A stretch of DNA of 64,000 bases from Clytia hemisphaerica. Lineage: Eukaryota; Cnidaria; Hydrozoa; Leptothecata; Clytiidae. Under the pieces are notes generated by a model, which was not told the DNA's origin, made no database searches, and saw only the letters and a program-made list of their open reading frames with translations. Location: NCBI GenBank assembly GCA_902728285.1, contig CACVBU010001128.1:337531-401530 (forward strand), given 5' to 3'. The stretch's first letter is position 1; each line of letters opens with the position of its first letter. A program made the position numbers and the translations under genes. Of the stretch, positions 45,838 to 60,800 are shown one piece after another.

Positions 45838-48800
45838 ATGGCAGCAAATGAAACTCTGATTGACATCTTTTGGAGCCATGTACGTCTTGGACAATGGGAA
45901 CAGGCAAAAGGAGCCATTCAGCTTATCAAATCCACAGCAGAAGATCAATGCAAAGATTTATTAACAGTGTTAATCCTTCAGCCTAAAAACCACAGGTGAT
46001 TGATATGAGTTCATGTTTATGAAATATCTTCATTCTTTGTGCTCGTGATTTAGGTAAGGAAGAAATAAAGTAAGGCAATATTCTCACTCAGTAGTATTAC
46101 TTCAACCACACTTTATGTTTCTTTAGGTCACGTTTATGTCCACTTGACAAAGTCTAACAAATATTTCGGCCTAATTTAACTTGAGTCCCGCTCGGGACTG
46201 TCCCGAACTAGAACGACGTAGTTAGGAAGTCGAAATCGATGAAAAAAAAAATTGATCGATGGTTTGATTTATACTATTATATAGTAAACGAGGACTAAAA
46301 GTTTCTCGTTACTATATATACTTTTACTTGAGTCCCGATTTTGCGTACGAAATGTTTGGATTCGGGACTAAATTAAAATTCCCGATTTGGCCTACGAAAT
46401 GGTTGAATTCGGGACTCAAGTAAAAGTATATATAGTAACGAGAAACTTTTAGCCCCGATTTACCTTATGAACATATTGGATTCGGGACTCAAGTAAAAGT
46501 ATATATAATACATATTTAATATCTGAGTCACTGAAAAGATGGATATGGCGGCTTGAATTTGAAAATCAGGGAAGTGTGGGGCAGATCTTTATTTATGGGC
46601 TAATTATAGCTTGTCTTGAAAATGTAAATTTCGGGACGGTCCCGAATCTGTCTATATAAAGGTTTGATTCGGGACGGTCCCGAATTGGTCTACGAAAAGG
46701 TTACATTCGGGACTCAAGTAAAAGTATATATAGCAACGAGAAATTTTTAGTCCCGATTTACTTTACGAACATATTGGATTCGGGACTCAAGTAAAAGTAT
46801 ATAAGGCAACGAGAAATTTTTAATCCCGATTTTCCTTATTTGAAAATTTCTAAAGAAGGCGAAAATATTAGTACAAAAAATCCAAACAATGTATTCCGCC
46901 TTTTATAAAAAAATTCCCTTTCGAATGTTTCTAAAGAAGGCGTAATACATTACTATGGACTTACTGCCCTAACATAGTATTCCGTCTTCTTTAAAAAAAT
47001 ACGTTTTCGAGTGTTTCTAAGGAAGGCGGTATACACTACTTTGGACTTACTGCACTAACATAGTATTCCGCCTTCTTTGAAAAAATACGTTTTCGAGTGT
47101 TTCTAAAGAAGGCGGGATACACTACTTTGGACTTACTGCACTAACATAGTATTCCGCCTTCTTTAAAAATATACGTTTTCGAGTGTTTCTAAAGAAGGCG
47201 GAATACACTACTTTGGAATTACTGCACTAACATAGTATTCCGCCTTCTTTAAAAATATACGTTTTCGAGTGTTTCTAAAGAAGGCGGAATACACTACTTT
47301 GGAATTACAGCACTAACATAGTATTCCGCCTTCTTTAAAAAAATACGTTTTCGAGTGTTTCTAAGGAAGGCGGTATACACTACTTTGGACTTACTGCACT
47401 AACATAGTATTCCGCCTTCTTTGAAAAAATACGTTTTCGAGTGTTTCTAAAGAAGGCGGGATACACTACTTTGGACTTACTGCACTAACATAGTATTCCG
47501 CCTTCTTTAAAAAAATACGTTTTCGAGTGTTTCTAAGGAAGGCGGTATACACTACTTTGGACTTACAGCAGTAACATAGTATTCCGCCTTCTTTAAAAAA
47601 ATTCCCTTTCGAATGTTTCTAAAGAAGGTGGAATACACTACTATGGACTTACTGCCCTAACATAGTATTCCGCCTTCTTTAGAAATATACGTTTTCGAGT
47701 GTTTCTAAAGAAGGCGGAATACACTACTTTGGAATTACTGCACTAACATAGTATTCCGCCTTCTTTAAAAATATACGTTTTCGAGTGTTTCTAAAGAAGG
47801 CGGAATACACTACTTTGGAATTACAGCACTAACATAGTATTCCGCCTTCTTTAAAAATATACGTTTTCGAGTGTTTCTAAAGAAGGCGGAATATACTACT
47901 ATGGACTTACTGCCCTTACATAGTATTCCGCCTTCTTTAAAAAAATACGTTTTCGAGTGTTTCTAAAGAAGGCGGAATACACTACTTTGGACTTACTGCC
48001 CTAACATAGTATTCCGACTTCTTTAAAAAAATACGTTTTCGAGTGTTTATAAAGAAGGTGGTATTCGGGACGGTCCCGATTTTGATAACAAAAAGGTTGA
48101 ATTCGGGACTGTCCCGAACCTGTTAAATATGTGGCTAGATTCGGGACTGAATTAATATGGGTAGTCGAAAAATTAATTAGCAGGGGGGGACGGCCATTAG
48201 GTACCCGAGAGTATTACAAACACGGACAATCATTTCCAAATATTTAAATCGGTATGGTACTTTTCCGGGCGTGTTACAATGACGTTGAAATCGGGTTCCG
48301 GCAAATTAGAATGAACTTATTTTAAACGCATAATGACGAGGGATCCCTAATGACGAAGAGAAGAGGAAGAGAATCGATTCCAAAGAAAACCCAAAAAGGT
48401 AAAGACATAAATTTATGGTTAAGTACAAAATCGACGAAAATCCTTTGTCTGAAAAGTCGAATCCCACTCGGGACTCAACTCCAATTAGGCCAATATTTCT
48501 CTGCTTTTAGTTTGGGATCCAAAAGTGTACCTACACCATTCCATTTATCATGGCTAGCACTTCAAGAATTGAAAAAGAATAATATTTTACAGGTAAATCA
48601 CATTGTTATTACTATTATTAGTTTATTACATTCCTTACTCACTCAACAGAATTTGTGTGCCATTATTTTACAAAAACGTTTTTACGTTATTTTTTAATTT
48701 GATTTGAAGAAGAAGAACCAATAACTTGAAATTGATTGGAAACATTGGAAAGTACTGGATAAAATGACCTTTCTATGTACTGATCTTCAGGATCTCTTTA

Positions 48801-51800
48801 TATTTTTGCTTTGTAATATTTATTTAAAGGATGATACATTGTCAACTCTCCCTATCAAGGAATTGGAATTCAATTTCCTACTACATCATTTAACAGCAAA
48901 ACTTTCACCAGAAATAAAACGGGTTAGTAAACATTTTTCAATTTTAATGTAAAACAAGTTTGCATTGTCAACAATGTTTACTTTCACTAAAACAACTTAA
49001 CCACATAAATGTAATAATTTAAAAAACATAATCCTTTTTGCTTTGCAGGAACTTGTTGGTTACCACACTTACATTAACAAAACGGGTGATTCAGAATTCA
49101 TTGCGCCAAGACATTTGTCAGCTGCAGCCTGTGATTTCCTAAGTGATTTAATTCGGGATGAACCTCTACTGGCTCTTTGTCTTATTGAATCTTTGCTTGG
49201 AAAAATTGAGAAATTCTCACTGAATGATTTCTCGCTGCTACAAATTTTAACAAACAAAGCAGGTTCGTTAATCACTGAACTTTCACAATGTGAACCTGGA
49301 AATTTTGAGACAATATTTGAAAATGCAGTTAAAGTCTTATCATTTATCAAGCCACACTTGGAGTGGGGTGATCCATTGCTAATACAACAATATAGTACAT
49401 TCATTAAAAAGACAATTGACACTAACCCTAAACTTGTCAAACAGACATGGTCTACATTCATACATGGAGCAGAGAAAAAATTTCTTCAAATCACTCACGA
49501 ACTTGAAGAGAAATACCACTTGGAAAACTTTGCGAAAAAATGTACTGAGAATGATTCTCCCAGTATTGAAAATGTAACCGATTTGTTAAGCAGCGACAGT
49601 GAAGCTGACTTGCAGACACTCTTTTTATACTTCTACCAAAACAAGACTCATATCTTGGAATATGCAATAGTAAGAGAAAAACCTTTTAATAAATGCTTGA
49701 AAGTTCTTTTGCCCTGAATTGTATATTTTGCTGCTTTTACTACCAATATTGTTTTCTAAAACAATATTCAATTCATTTTGAATGCCTTTTTTACTTTCTA
49801 GGAAGGTTGTCTCGATTTAGTTCAAAAAGGAGATTTTGAAAGAGTTACACATATCCTATCTTTCCCATTATTTGCACCTCTCAAACCACTCATTCTGTTG
49901 ATTGCATGGACCAGTTGCACGTCATTCAACCAAGCTGAAGCTCTCTTAAAACATCTATTGCAATCTGAGGTAATTGCCGAGTTATTTTTTAGGAAACTTA
50001 GTTTATAGCACTGCAGCTGTTTTTGAATGTCAGACCAGCTTGTTTTAAGGACAGCGTACTAGAAATTTAAAATTCCTGTTTAAATCAGTTTGAATCTCGC
50101 TCTTCTCCTTATTGAGCCATACTAAATTGAGATTAGTGTGCTGTTCCTGTGTTATATAATAAGATGGTATGAATTTCCTATTTTTACTACAAAACCTTTA
50201 AGTTTTGAATTTTAATTTTGATAAAAAATTTGATGGACTAAATATCTTCCAGTATCTCCAGTTCATTATACTCAAAAATTAAAATATCATTTTGTAATTA
50301 TTTGTTCAAATATTTTAGAATGAAGTTTGTGGTATTCTTTCACCTGCATGTAAAAAGTTGATTTATCAAGCAAAACTTATCAAATGGTGTTTAGTTAAAG
50401 CAAGGTAAGCCTTTAATTGTCATATCTAATTTTTATATCCATCCTTCTCAATTATGGCTTTACTACAATGACAGATAGTCATTCAAGCTAAACATACATC
50501 TATTTTAATTTAATTTATAGAAGTGTATTTCTCAGGTCTATTGACCTCTATGAAACAATCTTACATCTTTACAATTTATAGATCTTATCTTTCCATTCGT
50601 TTGTCAATTCTAGTTTGAATTTCCCTACGGACGGTGCATTTACAACATTGGTTGCCAAACTGTTCCAAGTATCAATGCTTCTATAGTAAAGTGAATTCGT
50701 TTGGTATCCTCTAATGCCGTCTTCAGCGAAATTCCTCTTTAATTCGAGATTGTGCTTACGTTGAGGTCGATTTCGAAGAACGAGTTTCTGACATAGGGAA
50801 GATTTATCATAGACATTAAGATGTTTATATACTTCCACCATGTCCCCGATTTTACGCCGGATCTTGAGGCTGGGTAGGTTCATGACTTGTAAACGTTCTT
50901 CATATGAATGGTTTCTATAACCACCGACAAGTCTTGTGGCCCTACGTTGGACACTTTCAATTGCATCAGAGTGTTTGATCAGTCGTGGAGACCAAACAGC
51001 TTGCGCGTACTCAAGGTGAGGTCTCACAAATGCAATGAAAAGTTTGCGGAGCATCTCGGGAGAAAGGAAGTCGAAGCTTCTATTAATCAATCCAACGATC
51101 GAGTTAGCCTTCTTGATCTTGGTGTAGATGTGTTCTTCGAAATTCAATTCACTATCAATAATCACTCCAAGATCCTTCTCTTGATCAACATGTTCTAGGA
51201 CAGAGCCAGCGATCTCGTAAGGATGTGCATGTTGAATGTTCCAGAATTTCCCTAGTGACAGCACGTGGCACTTGTCAGGATGGAATTTCAACAACCAGTC
51301 ACCAGACCACTTTTCCATTGCCTCGATATCGTGCTGAAGTCTAATTGCATCTTCAGCGTTATTTATTTCTTCAACAAGCTTTGTGTCATCGGCAAAGAGA
51401 AACATTTCTGAGTTGGTAACTTCAGCTAGATCATTGATGTAAATAACGAAAAGGAGTGGACCTAAGACACTTCCTTGTGGTACACCACTTTGCACCTGGC
51501 ATTTCTTAGATAACTTTCCATTGACCTTCACATATTGGTAACGATCGGACAAAAATGCTTTCATCCAACCAAGTACCCTTCCTCTGATACCATACGCTTC
51601 GAGTTTTCTTAGTAATCTGCGATGTGGAACGGTGTCAAATGCCTTTGCGAAGTCGAAATAGATTACGTCAACAACCTTATCATTGGATATCGAGTCTGCA
51701 CATTTGTCTAAGTAGTGAAGTAGTTGTGTCACTGTCGATCGTTTACCCATGAACCCATGTTGTTTGGTTGATAGCAATTTCTCATTCGTGAGGTGTTCCA

Positions 51801-54800
51801 TTATTTGTTTCTTTAGGATTCTTTCCATTACTCTACACGCAACTGATGTTAAACTAACGGGCCTGTAATTTTCTGCAAGGTTCTTTTTTCCTTTCTTGTA
51901 GATCGGGGACACATGTGCAGTCTTCCAATCATCAGGTAGTTTACTTTCTACGAAGGACTTGACCATGATAGTATGTAAAGGACCGGCTATGTAAAAGGCC
52001 AGCTTTTTCAGCATGACTGGGTGAATCTCATCAGGTCCTAGCGATTTATTAGGATTCAAATCTTTCAGTTCCTTTTTGATCATGTCGATTGTTAGATCGA
52101 ATGCTACATCTGTGTCTGTTCGTGATGGAAACTCAGGTAGTGATCCAGCAGGTTCATTCGTAAAAACACTGCAAAACTGATCCTGTAGGATGTCAGCTTT
52201 ATCCTCATCAGTAAAACGAAGTGATGATTTATCATTTGGATCAAGGAGAAGAGGGGAAATTCCCGTTTTGGTCTTCATTGAGTTCCGGATATGCTTCCAA
52301 AACTTCTTAGGGCTTCTTTTTGCTTGACCACAAATTCGTTCTTCTAGTGTTCTTCTTTCTCGTCTGATCTTTCCTGTAACCTTGTTTCTCGCAGTAGCGT
52401 AAATAGCTCTATTTCTCTGTTCCGAAGTTGTACCTATTGATCTTATCCATTTGCGATGAAGGCGACGTTTTTTCTTTTAAGCTTTGTTGAATATCTTGAT
52501 CGATTGCAAAACTTCCCTTTTTTCCGTAGGCATGTTTCCCCTTCGTACGAGGAACGTACCGATTCCTAAGCTCGAATAATTTATCTCGCAACATCTTCCA
52601 GCAATCATTTACGTTTGCATTTTCTGCTTTTTGATGGAAACCTGTAACCCAGTCAGAGTTCTCAAGATGTCCTTTCATTGCTTCAAAATCTGCCTTATTG
52701 TAGTTATAGTTTTCAATAATGCATTCTGTTTCAAGGTAACATTCGAACGTAAATGATAGAACACTGTGATCACTTTTATGAAGTGGTGAAAGATAGGTTA
52801 TGTTGCTAACCTGGCTTTCTTCATTTGTCAGAATCAGGTCAATAATTGATGGCGTATCGGTACCTCTAGCTCTTGTTGGTTCATCGACGTGTTGGTAAAA
52901 GAAGGAGTCTCTTAAAGCTTCGAGAAATTGTTCGTCTTCCTTCGTGTCATCGTGAGGAGTTGACCAGTTTTCCCAATTGATATCTTTATAGTTGAAGTCA
53001 CCGACGATACACTTATGACTGTATTTCTTATTCATTGCTATTTCCTTCAGAAGAAGATTAAGTGCTGTATTGTTTTTTGCTGATGTTAGCGTGTTGGTTG
53101 GACTTCGATACATACATCCAAAAAGCAAAGAATCCGCTCCTTTGAGTTTGATTTCCAGTAAGCACACCTCCTGAAATTCACTATTGGGTGTCACTTCGAC
53201 TACATTTTTGATCGATTTATGTGTCAAAACGATGATTCCACGTCCAACATTATTTAAGGCATTTGTTTTAAACCCTTTAGTAAACTATGTCAGTGTAATT
53301 TGATATAGATGATTCACAGTACCTTTTTCCTAACTTTTCAGGGAGATTCTGGGAGAGAAACTTGACAACGATGCGCTACTCAATGTTCTTTTCAAACAAC
53401 TTGACCATAGCTCTGTATTGTTCATTTTGAATGAAACCAAACTTTTACGCACACTCCAGTATAAAGAAGTGGTAGATCTCCTCCAACAACAGACTGAAAT
53501 TCATGAGAGCTACAATAGTATGTCAGAACAGCACATTGTAACTTTTCTTTGTTATACAATCATTAAAAAATACATTGACCTTTTGATTTCATCCAAAACT
53601 GGAAAATTTATCAATGAATCCAATGTTGAGGTTGAATTTACAACTGATGTCATGAAAGAACAAATTGCAGAGCTAAAAACATTCATAGAAAAAATAGCAT
53701 CTCCTGATAGCAAAATTGAGGTTCTTGAAAACATCTTTTCACTACTGTTCATCAGAAGTTCTGATTATAAAGGTTTTGAACGAGAAGACATAGACTTTGA
53801 TAATATTGAAGACTCAAGTCGTGATAGCAGCATGTCACAGAGTATCGACTCAAATATTGAAGACGATCCTGGGTTCTTCATGAAAAATGAAATCAAGAAA
53901 GCACAACGTTCTTTAATTTTCACTGAGAAAGATCTCGAAGGTGAACGTAAACTGATTTCCAAGGATGACATCAACGCAGCTCTTCTCCAGGAGATACAAG
54001 ATGGTTCTTCGTCAGATACATTGAAAGCTAAAGAACACCTGGACGATTTGGAACATGTTCAAGACATGTCACCGTCGTTCTTAGCAAATGCTGACCTCAT
54101 CAAAACCACCTTAGAATTGATCAGTGATTGTCTTGTTTCCTTATCAGTTGGAAGATTCTCTACAAGTAAAGGTTTGCTGTTTGACTCATTTGTATGTTTT
54201 ATTTTGAGTGAGAAATGTCAGAATCCTAAGATTGTTATCATTAAATTTACATAAGCTTTTTCCATGAAGCTTCTTTTTTTAAATAAACTCTTCTCGTCGT
54301 TGTTGTGAATCTATAGGAGTTTCTTCTTATATATTCAGCCGACGGTCATAAAGTAGATGCAACCCTGGATTACCGAATTTCATCTCTCCAAGCACACACA
54401 AGAGAAGGACAGTGGAGGCTACAACTGATCTCAGGAATGAATTTGCCAGCTCTTGAGATGCAACCAACAACAAGTATGTTTTCATTTTCAAAAACACTGA
54501 TTATCGATCTTTTATTGAGATATTTCTTGTGCTGGTTGGTATCTTTGTGTCGATACAGTGAAGATGGAAGACTTGATTTGGTTTTTAAACTGAATTAGAA
54601 CTCTTTGCCAGATTTTGGTTAATCTAAGAGTTTAAAACCCTTACTCTTCCACCTTTACTTTTCTAGTTCTAGGATTTTCCAATGATCATGTGATATCAAG
54701 GATGTTGGGTTCATCTCAGTCACTTGTTTATCTCACACTGAAGAAGGGAGACTTTATACAAGCCAAACAAGTCATCAAAATGTTCAATCTAAAAGGTACA

Positions 54801-57800
54801 AATCAAAAATTTCAGTGATCTTGGACGATCTATTAGGGTTTAAATTCGAGTATTAGATTGAGATTGTTCTATCAATTTCCCCTACGAAAAGTATTTTTCT
54901 GAAAAATGGTACTCTGAAATCTCAAAACTGTTTAATTTTCTTATTTTCCTCCCAAATGTTCCCAAAATTCACTCTTTAATTTTTCAATTTATGTGTTTTT
55001 GTAGGCCTCCTAAGGAATCAATAACTTTAAGGTACCCTGTGTGTCCAGCTGCACACAATTCTATAATTATTGGTAACACAATGAAAAAATAGAACAATAA
55101 ATAGCAGAAGAAAAGTCTAACTTACAATCGCTACACGTCGCGTAGCAAACATTGTAATTTAGTTTTTTGGACCTACCCCGGTGGAGGTCCTATAAATTAA
55201 CCTTTGTCCGTTCGTTCGTTTGTTATTAGCTTTCCTCATGATTGGCTCATTAGTTTTTTCTGATTTTTTGTACAAAGATGCATAATTATAAACCCTCAAA
55301 TGTGACGGAGCCCGATTTTCAACAAAAAAAATTTTGGGCAAATTTGGGCCAAAAAACGGCTAAAAAACGGGTTTTTTGGACTTTGTGAAAAATTAGGTCG
55401 TTAATTCTTTCTGATTTTTTGCATGAAAGTAGTGTACCATCGTAGGTAAAAGATGGCTTAAGCAGATTTTTGCAAAAAAAATTTGTTGGCTCAAAAAACG
55501 CATGTTTATCACTAAGAATCACTAAAAGCATACAATGTTCTTAGTCAAATTACTCAATTTTTTTTATGAGATAGATGTTTTTTTTGCTCAGGAGGGCTTA
55601 CTTTTAAAAAATATGTGTGTTTGGACATGAAATTTTGGTTGCTTGGCGTGTTTTTATAGGAAAATAGGCCAAATTCGATATTCTTTTATAAGCACATTAT
55701 CAATTACTTAGGTATTAGCTTTTCTCGAGATTGGCTCTTTCATTCTTTATGATTTTTTGAGCAAAGATGCATATCTATGAACCCTCGAATGTAACGGAGC
55801 CCGATTTTCGAAAAAACAAATTTGGGGGCAAATTTCAGCTAAAAAACGGCTAAAAAAAGGGTTTTTTGGACTTTGTGAAATATTGGATCATTGTTTTTTC
55901 TGACTTTTTGCATGAAAGTAGGTAAAGCAGATTTTTGTAAAAAAAGAATTTTTCAGCTCAAAAAACGCATCTTTATCTATAAGAATCACTATTAATAAGC
56001 ATACATCAATGTTCTTGAAATTGCTGAATTTTTTGATGAGATATGTTCTCGAAGTCTTGAATATGAAAGAATATTTCAAGAGCATGAAATTTTGGTTTCT
56101 AAACGTTTTTTTATGAGAAACAAACGACTAATTTTAATAGATCGTCACTATTTGTGTTCTGAATGATTGTTTCATGGTCACGCTTAGTAGATATCAATTA
56201 TATATGTGTTAAATGCATAACCAGGTAGGTCCATAAAAGTATCACTTGTTATTTCTCAATCTATTGATAATATTTCATTTCGCACATTTCTTTCAGATCA
56301 ATTTTGTTCACTGGAAATGGAATTCACCGAAAAGATAGAAGAAGCCCATTCAAAGCTCAAACTAATACGTTCAGTGAAACAAAAGAAAGATCATTCATTC
56401 TCAAGCATGGATTTCGTCAAATCTGCAGCGTCAGCAGGAAAATTATCATCAGAAGTGAATCAAATTATTGAAGAACTCCTTCACCATGGCTACCTGTCTG
56501 ATAACAAAGAAATCGAAATGTCGTCCTTAGCACTTGCTGTATGTGTGGATTTGATGTATTCCACTGGCATTTCTGTGGACGTTGCAAAGCGCTTGGTGGA
56601 TATGGCTTGTCTAAAAATGGATGGTAAAAACTTACTTTGTTTGCAGTCGCTTTCATTTCTATACAGTCTCGTCACAGTTGCAATTATAGCCAAATAAAGA
56701 AGCGAAGGAATTTTACTCAGGTCTGTCAATCACTGTCTGCATGTTAAAAGTGATTTGGTTGTCAATTTTAACTTAAATGTTTTGTTGCTTTTTTCAGGCT
56801 TCAATTTGGAACTGCCCTACAAATCAACTATACTGGAGAAAGCTAAACAAATCAAATCTATCTTAAACCTGATGTTGAATCGTGATTTTGAAATCTTCAA
56901 ATTATGCGGAGATACAATACCGGAGGACTTCCTTCAGTTTGTGTTGTTGTCGCCGTTATTTATGACGAGCTATTCACTCGAGTTTCAAGACAACTTGTTA
57001 GTTCAAGGCAAAAACGCTTTCAAGATTCTAGTAGGTACTATCAATGTGTTACAGTCGACTGTACAGGAGCTGAGGGAACCAAGAACAACGGATAGCCCTG
57101 ATGTATCTTTGAAAGAAACTGAAAATAATTTACTCACTGTTCTTTCTTCGGACGCTGTGTCGCAGCTCAATCAAACCGAAGTCTCTTATGATTATTTAAA
57201 GTCGCTTTTCAGATATGTCAAGCACTTAGCTGGTTTGAAGCTATATTTTGAAACGAGATCAGATTCGGAGAAAGAAGGTGGCACTCAGGAACAAGTGCGA
57301 CCGCTCAAAGTTGCAAACCCTTATCTGATATTCAACGAGAAGATATCTTCCATCTTTGGTCGTTTATTATTTGATTGGAATGTCTCTCCGAAGAAATTAG
57401 AGATGTTTGCAAAACAATCAGGAGTTAATTTAGTGAAAGTGATCACTGAAAATTGTGGTGTAAACGAAGCAATCACCAAGACGAGAGAAAGTTCGCTGCT
57501 CTATCAGATTGTACTGATGGACCCCATCATTCTGAATGGACATACAGACGATTCTTCAGCTACGGCAACATTTGGAGATGATCAGAAATCACCTAATGAT
57601 CTTGTTGAAGAAATCCTCACTCAAGTTCTAGATATGGTTGCTGGTATGTTTATCTCGATATTTCGGAATCACGAGTCGTGCCCTTTTGACATCTTTAAGT
57701 CCTTCCGATTAAGTCTCCACTTCACCTTCTATATGTTTTTGAACAACTTTTGCTTTAAACCATTTTGATTAATTTCTACGATTTTACAAGAATGACCTAA

Positions 57801-60800
57801 AGACCGTTTCAGATAAGTTTCGGTTGTGAAGTCTCAAATACTTTGAAGCTTATGATGGAGATTTTTGAACAATTTAATTCAAACAATTGAGAGTTTAAAA
57901 AAGTTTTTATTTTGATTCTTTTCACATTATGTTTTCAATCTAATAGAAACAGGAGACGACACTCCTTTATCACCACCAGAAGTCTGCCAAGTCTTAAACA
58001 TTTCCAGTAAACAGCTTCAACGCGTCAACACTGCATTACTACAAACCAAAGGGGATTGTCTTTGTTTCTTTATCAATTTATTCAACTTGATGTTTTTACA
58101 TTCTATCATGTTGATCGCATCTGATCGATTTCACCAACCGCTTGCTTTGACCATATCCAAACTATACAAAATGTTGGAGACCGCTTTCGGCCGAAACGCT
58201 TTCTTCCATTTGATCAGTTACAATGTAGGACAGCTGGGAAGGATCAGCGCTTTCGATGTCTACAACCACTTGTTGATGCATGGTAAAGAAAATGATCTCC
58301 TTGGATTGTGGAGAAAACGGAAAGGTATCCCGATCACTGTTTAATTTGCTGACTCATCTAACCTATTAATTCCTGATCATTTTTGTCAATATTCTTAGTC
58401 ATCGTCAAATAGCTTTAGTTGATGTGCAATTAGTCCACTTCATCTTTGAAGTCAATCATGTTGGTCATAAATCCAAACAAAATGTGGTCAAACTTCTCAT
58501 CATATGTTTTCAGTTCTCCCAGCATCATCATCATTGTCCAAAGATACAGATGTTCGTTCCATGTTTTTACTCTCATTTGGCACAATTCACTGTCCCTCAA
58601 TGCAGGTATCACCACAATATTCCACCTTGTCGTTTCATTTTATTAGCTTCACATACTCGCCGAGTAGGTTATGTATATGTCATTTTACTTAAATAAAAAT
58701 TATCATAACAAAAAATTTAGGTAATCTAGACCGATCACTCTCAAAAGCCACTGATGTTTCAAACTAAAACATTGCAATAGTGCTTTCAGTATTTTTAAAC
58801 CTATTTTTTGGGCTTTCAAAACTTTTCGATCTTTCTACAGGTGATGAATACACAAAGCTTTGAAACCATGTTGAAATCTTCAACTATGGAATATCTAGAC
58901 AGTCATATCAAAATTGACCAAAACAAATCTCAGGTAGGGATGATTTTTTACCATAGTTATTAGATTTCTAGAATTTTCAGTTATTAGTTTCCCTGGTAGT
59001 TTTCTCACATTTGTATTATCATTTTTCTGTTGCTTTTTGATGTCCTAAAAAAGGCTTTCCCTGAGCCCGGTGAGAAATCCCTCTGGCAATTTATTCCTAT
59101 TGCATTACAAATATGGAAACGGGTTGTTTCACAAACGACTATTTTGTATTTTAAGGTCCATTTTCCAGAGATTATTCAACTGCATCGCAATAATTTCATT
59201 GAGCCCTCACAGCAACCTAACGAAGAAGGACTTCGCGAATTGATGAGTGTTGTCATAAAATACGCCGGTCCTAGTCTGAAAACAAAACTGCAACAAGCCT
59301 TAGATGAAGAGTATGAAATAATTATCACCAAACATATTTGGAGCTGCAGATACCCTCTCTGTCGAGATTCTTCAAATTTGAAAGAAGAAGACCAGAGTCC
59401 GAAGATGGTGGATATGAAGTTTGCAACGTTACCGCCAAGAATAAAAGAATACGTGAAGAACTCTTATCCCCTAGCCGGAACTTTCATCGAAGTTTTTGTT
59501 GTTAAGAATAGCATTACCAAAGAAACAGGGACTGTGTTCAATAATAATATATTGTGTTCCATTTCCAATAAGAAAGACGCTCCTTTGAACATTGTATCTT
59601 CGTTGAAAAACGGAATCACAGTCCTAACCAAGATCTGTTCTGATGATGTTATTCTCAGGAACTTTGTTGTTGAAAGTTGTTCTTATATTATCAATATATT
59701 GGAATTGGTGTCTAGTTTGGAACAAAGCCTGGATATCGAGACCAGGAAGGATTTATTCAAATCACTAGAAAACGCTTTATCGAGTGAATTTTTAACGACT
59801 CTATCGACTGATTCATGGTCGCATCTACTACCAAGTCTGATAGTAGCGTGTCTACAAACTGGTAACTGCCATAGAATCAACATGGAGCTTTTAGCTCTGT
59901 TAAACACTGAACTCTTCGATCTAGTGGTTGTTTCTAGTGTGCATGAATTGAAAAATATCCTAATAAACAAGTATAAACTTTACGTTGATTCGTCTGACCC
60001 ACTGGCTTACGAATTGAAACGATTCTTATTGCTGGTTCATGATGCTCATTTGAGATGTGAGTTATGTTTGGATGTTGTTCGACTACTCTCTGCTCAAGAT
60101 GTCTTCGATTTACTGACCGTCTGCCTTGAAAAGGAAGACCAACTTTCACTGGATCTTCAGAAGCGTGTGACAAAACAGATAAAAGAAACCAAGTGGTGCC
60201 ATCAGGTAAGATTGGTTGAAACGTGTGAAGAAAGGATTGATTTATTCGTTTTCAATATTTTTCGTTACTAAATTTTCCCTGAGCATAGTCCTTAGAATGG
60301 TAAAATGCAGTTGGATTGAGTTTGAATCCAGGAATAAACTTTCATCTGAGTTTTTTCATTCATGCTTTTAGAGATCTTAGAAATTAACTCTCAGCACTTA
60401 TACGTTGCCAGGTGTACAACATGTGTATGTTATCAACGATGTCAGATGCGTTCACTTGTTGGCAAGATGTCGAAGGTTACGTCAACGATGACCCTGATTA
60501 CGTCACCTGGTTTCTGAATGATACTCACGCTTACGAATTGATGGACATTTGGTTCGATTTGTATGAATTACCGAATAGTAACCAACAGGTGATTATTTGC
60601 ATTGACATTTTGCCACTCCACTTGTGACCAACTAGAGTAATGAGAAGGAGGGCTGTCTTTGTGGTGAAGAGCAAATAGTTAAAATAAATCTTATCTGTTA
60701 TCTCAGTCAAATTTGCGCCCTAGCTGCCCTAATTGCTTTGTTCCACCACTTTCCATCGCTAGTCTTTATTTTAGAAAACCTCCAACCTTCTTTATTTTGA

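Noticed and set aside
46170..48214. Hairpin array as a CRISPR-like array or a microRNA cluster
   Set aside because: The spacers between hairpins are repeated, not unique, and the host is a eukaryote. No evidence of processing can be read from sequence alone, so it is annotated as a satellite.
48350..48510. Upstream extension of ZFYVE26 exon 2 to the ATG at 48350 or the AG at 48456
   Set aside because: It keeps the frame, but the acceptor at 48510 has a far better pyrimidine tract and joins exon 1 to give a sequence collinear with spastizin. The extra residues have no counterpart.
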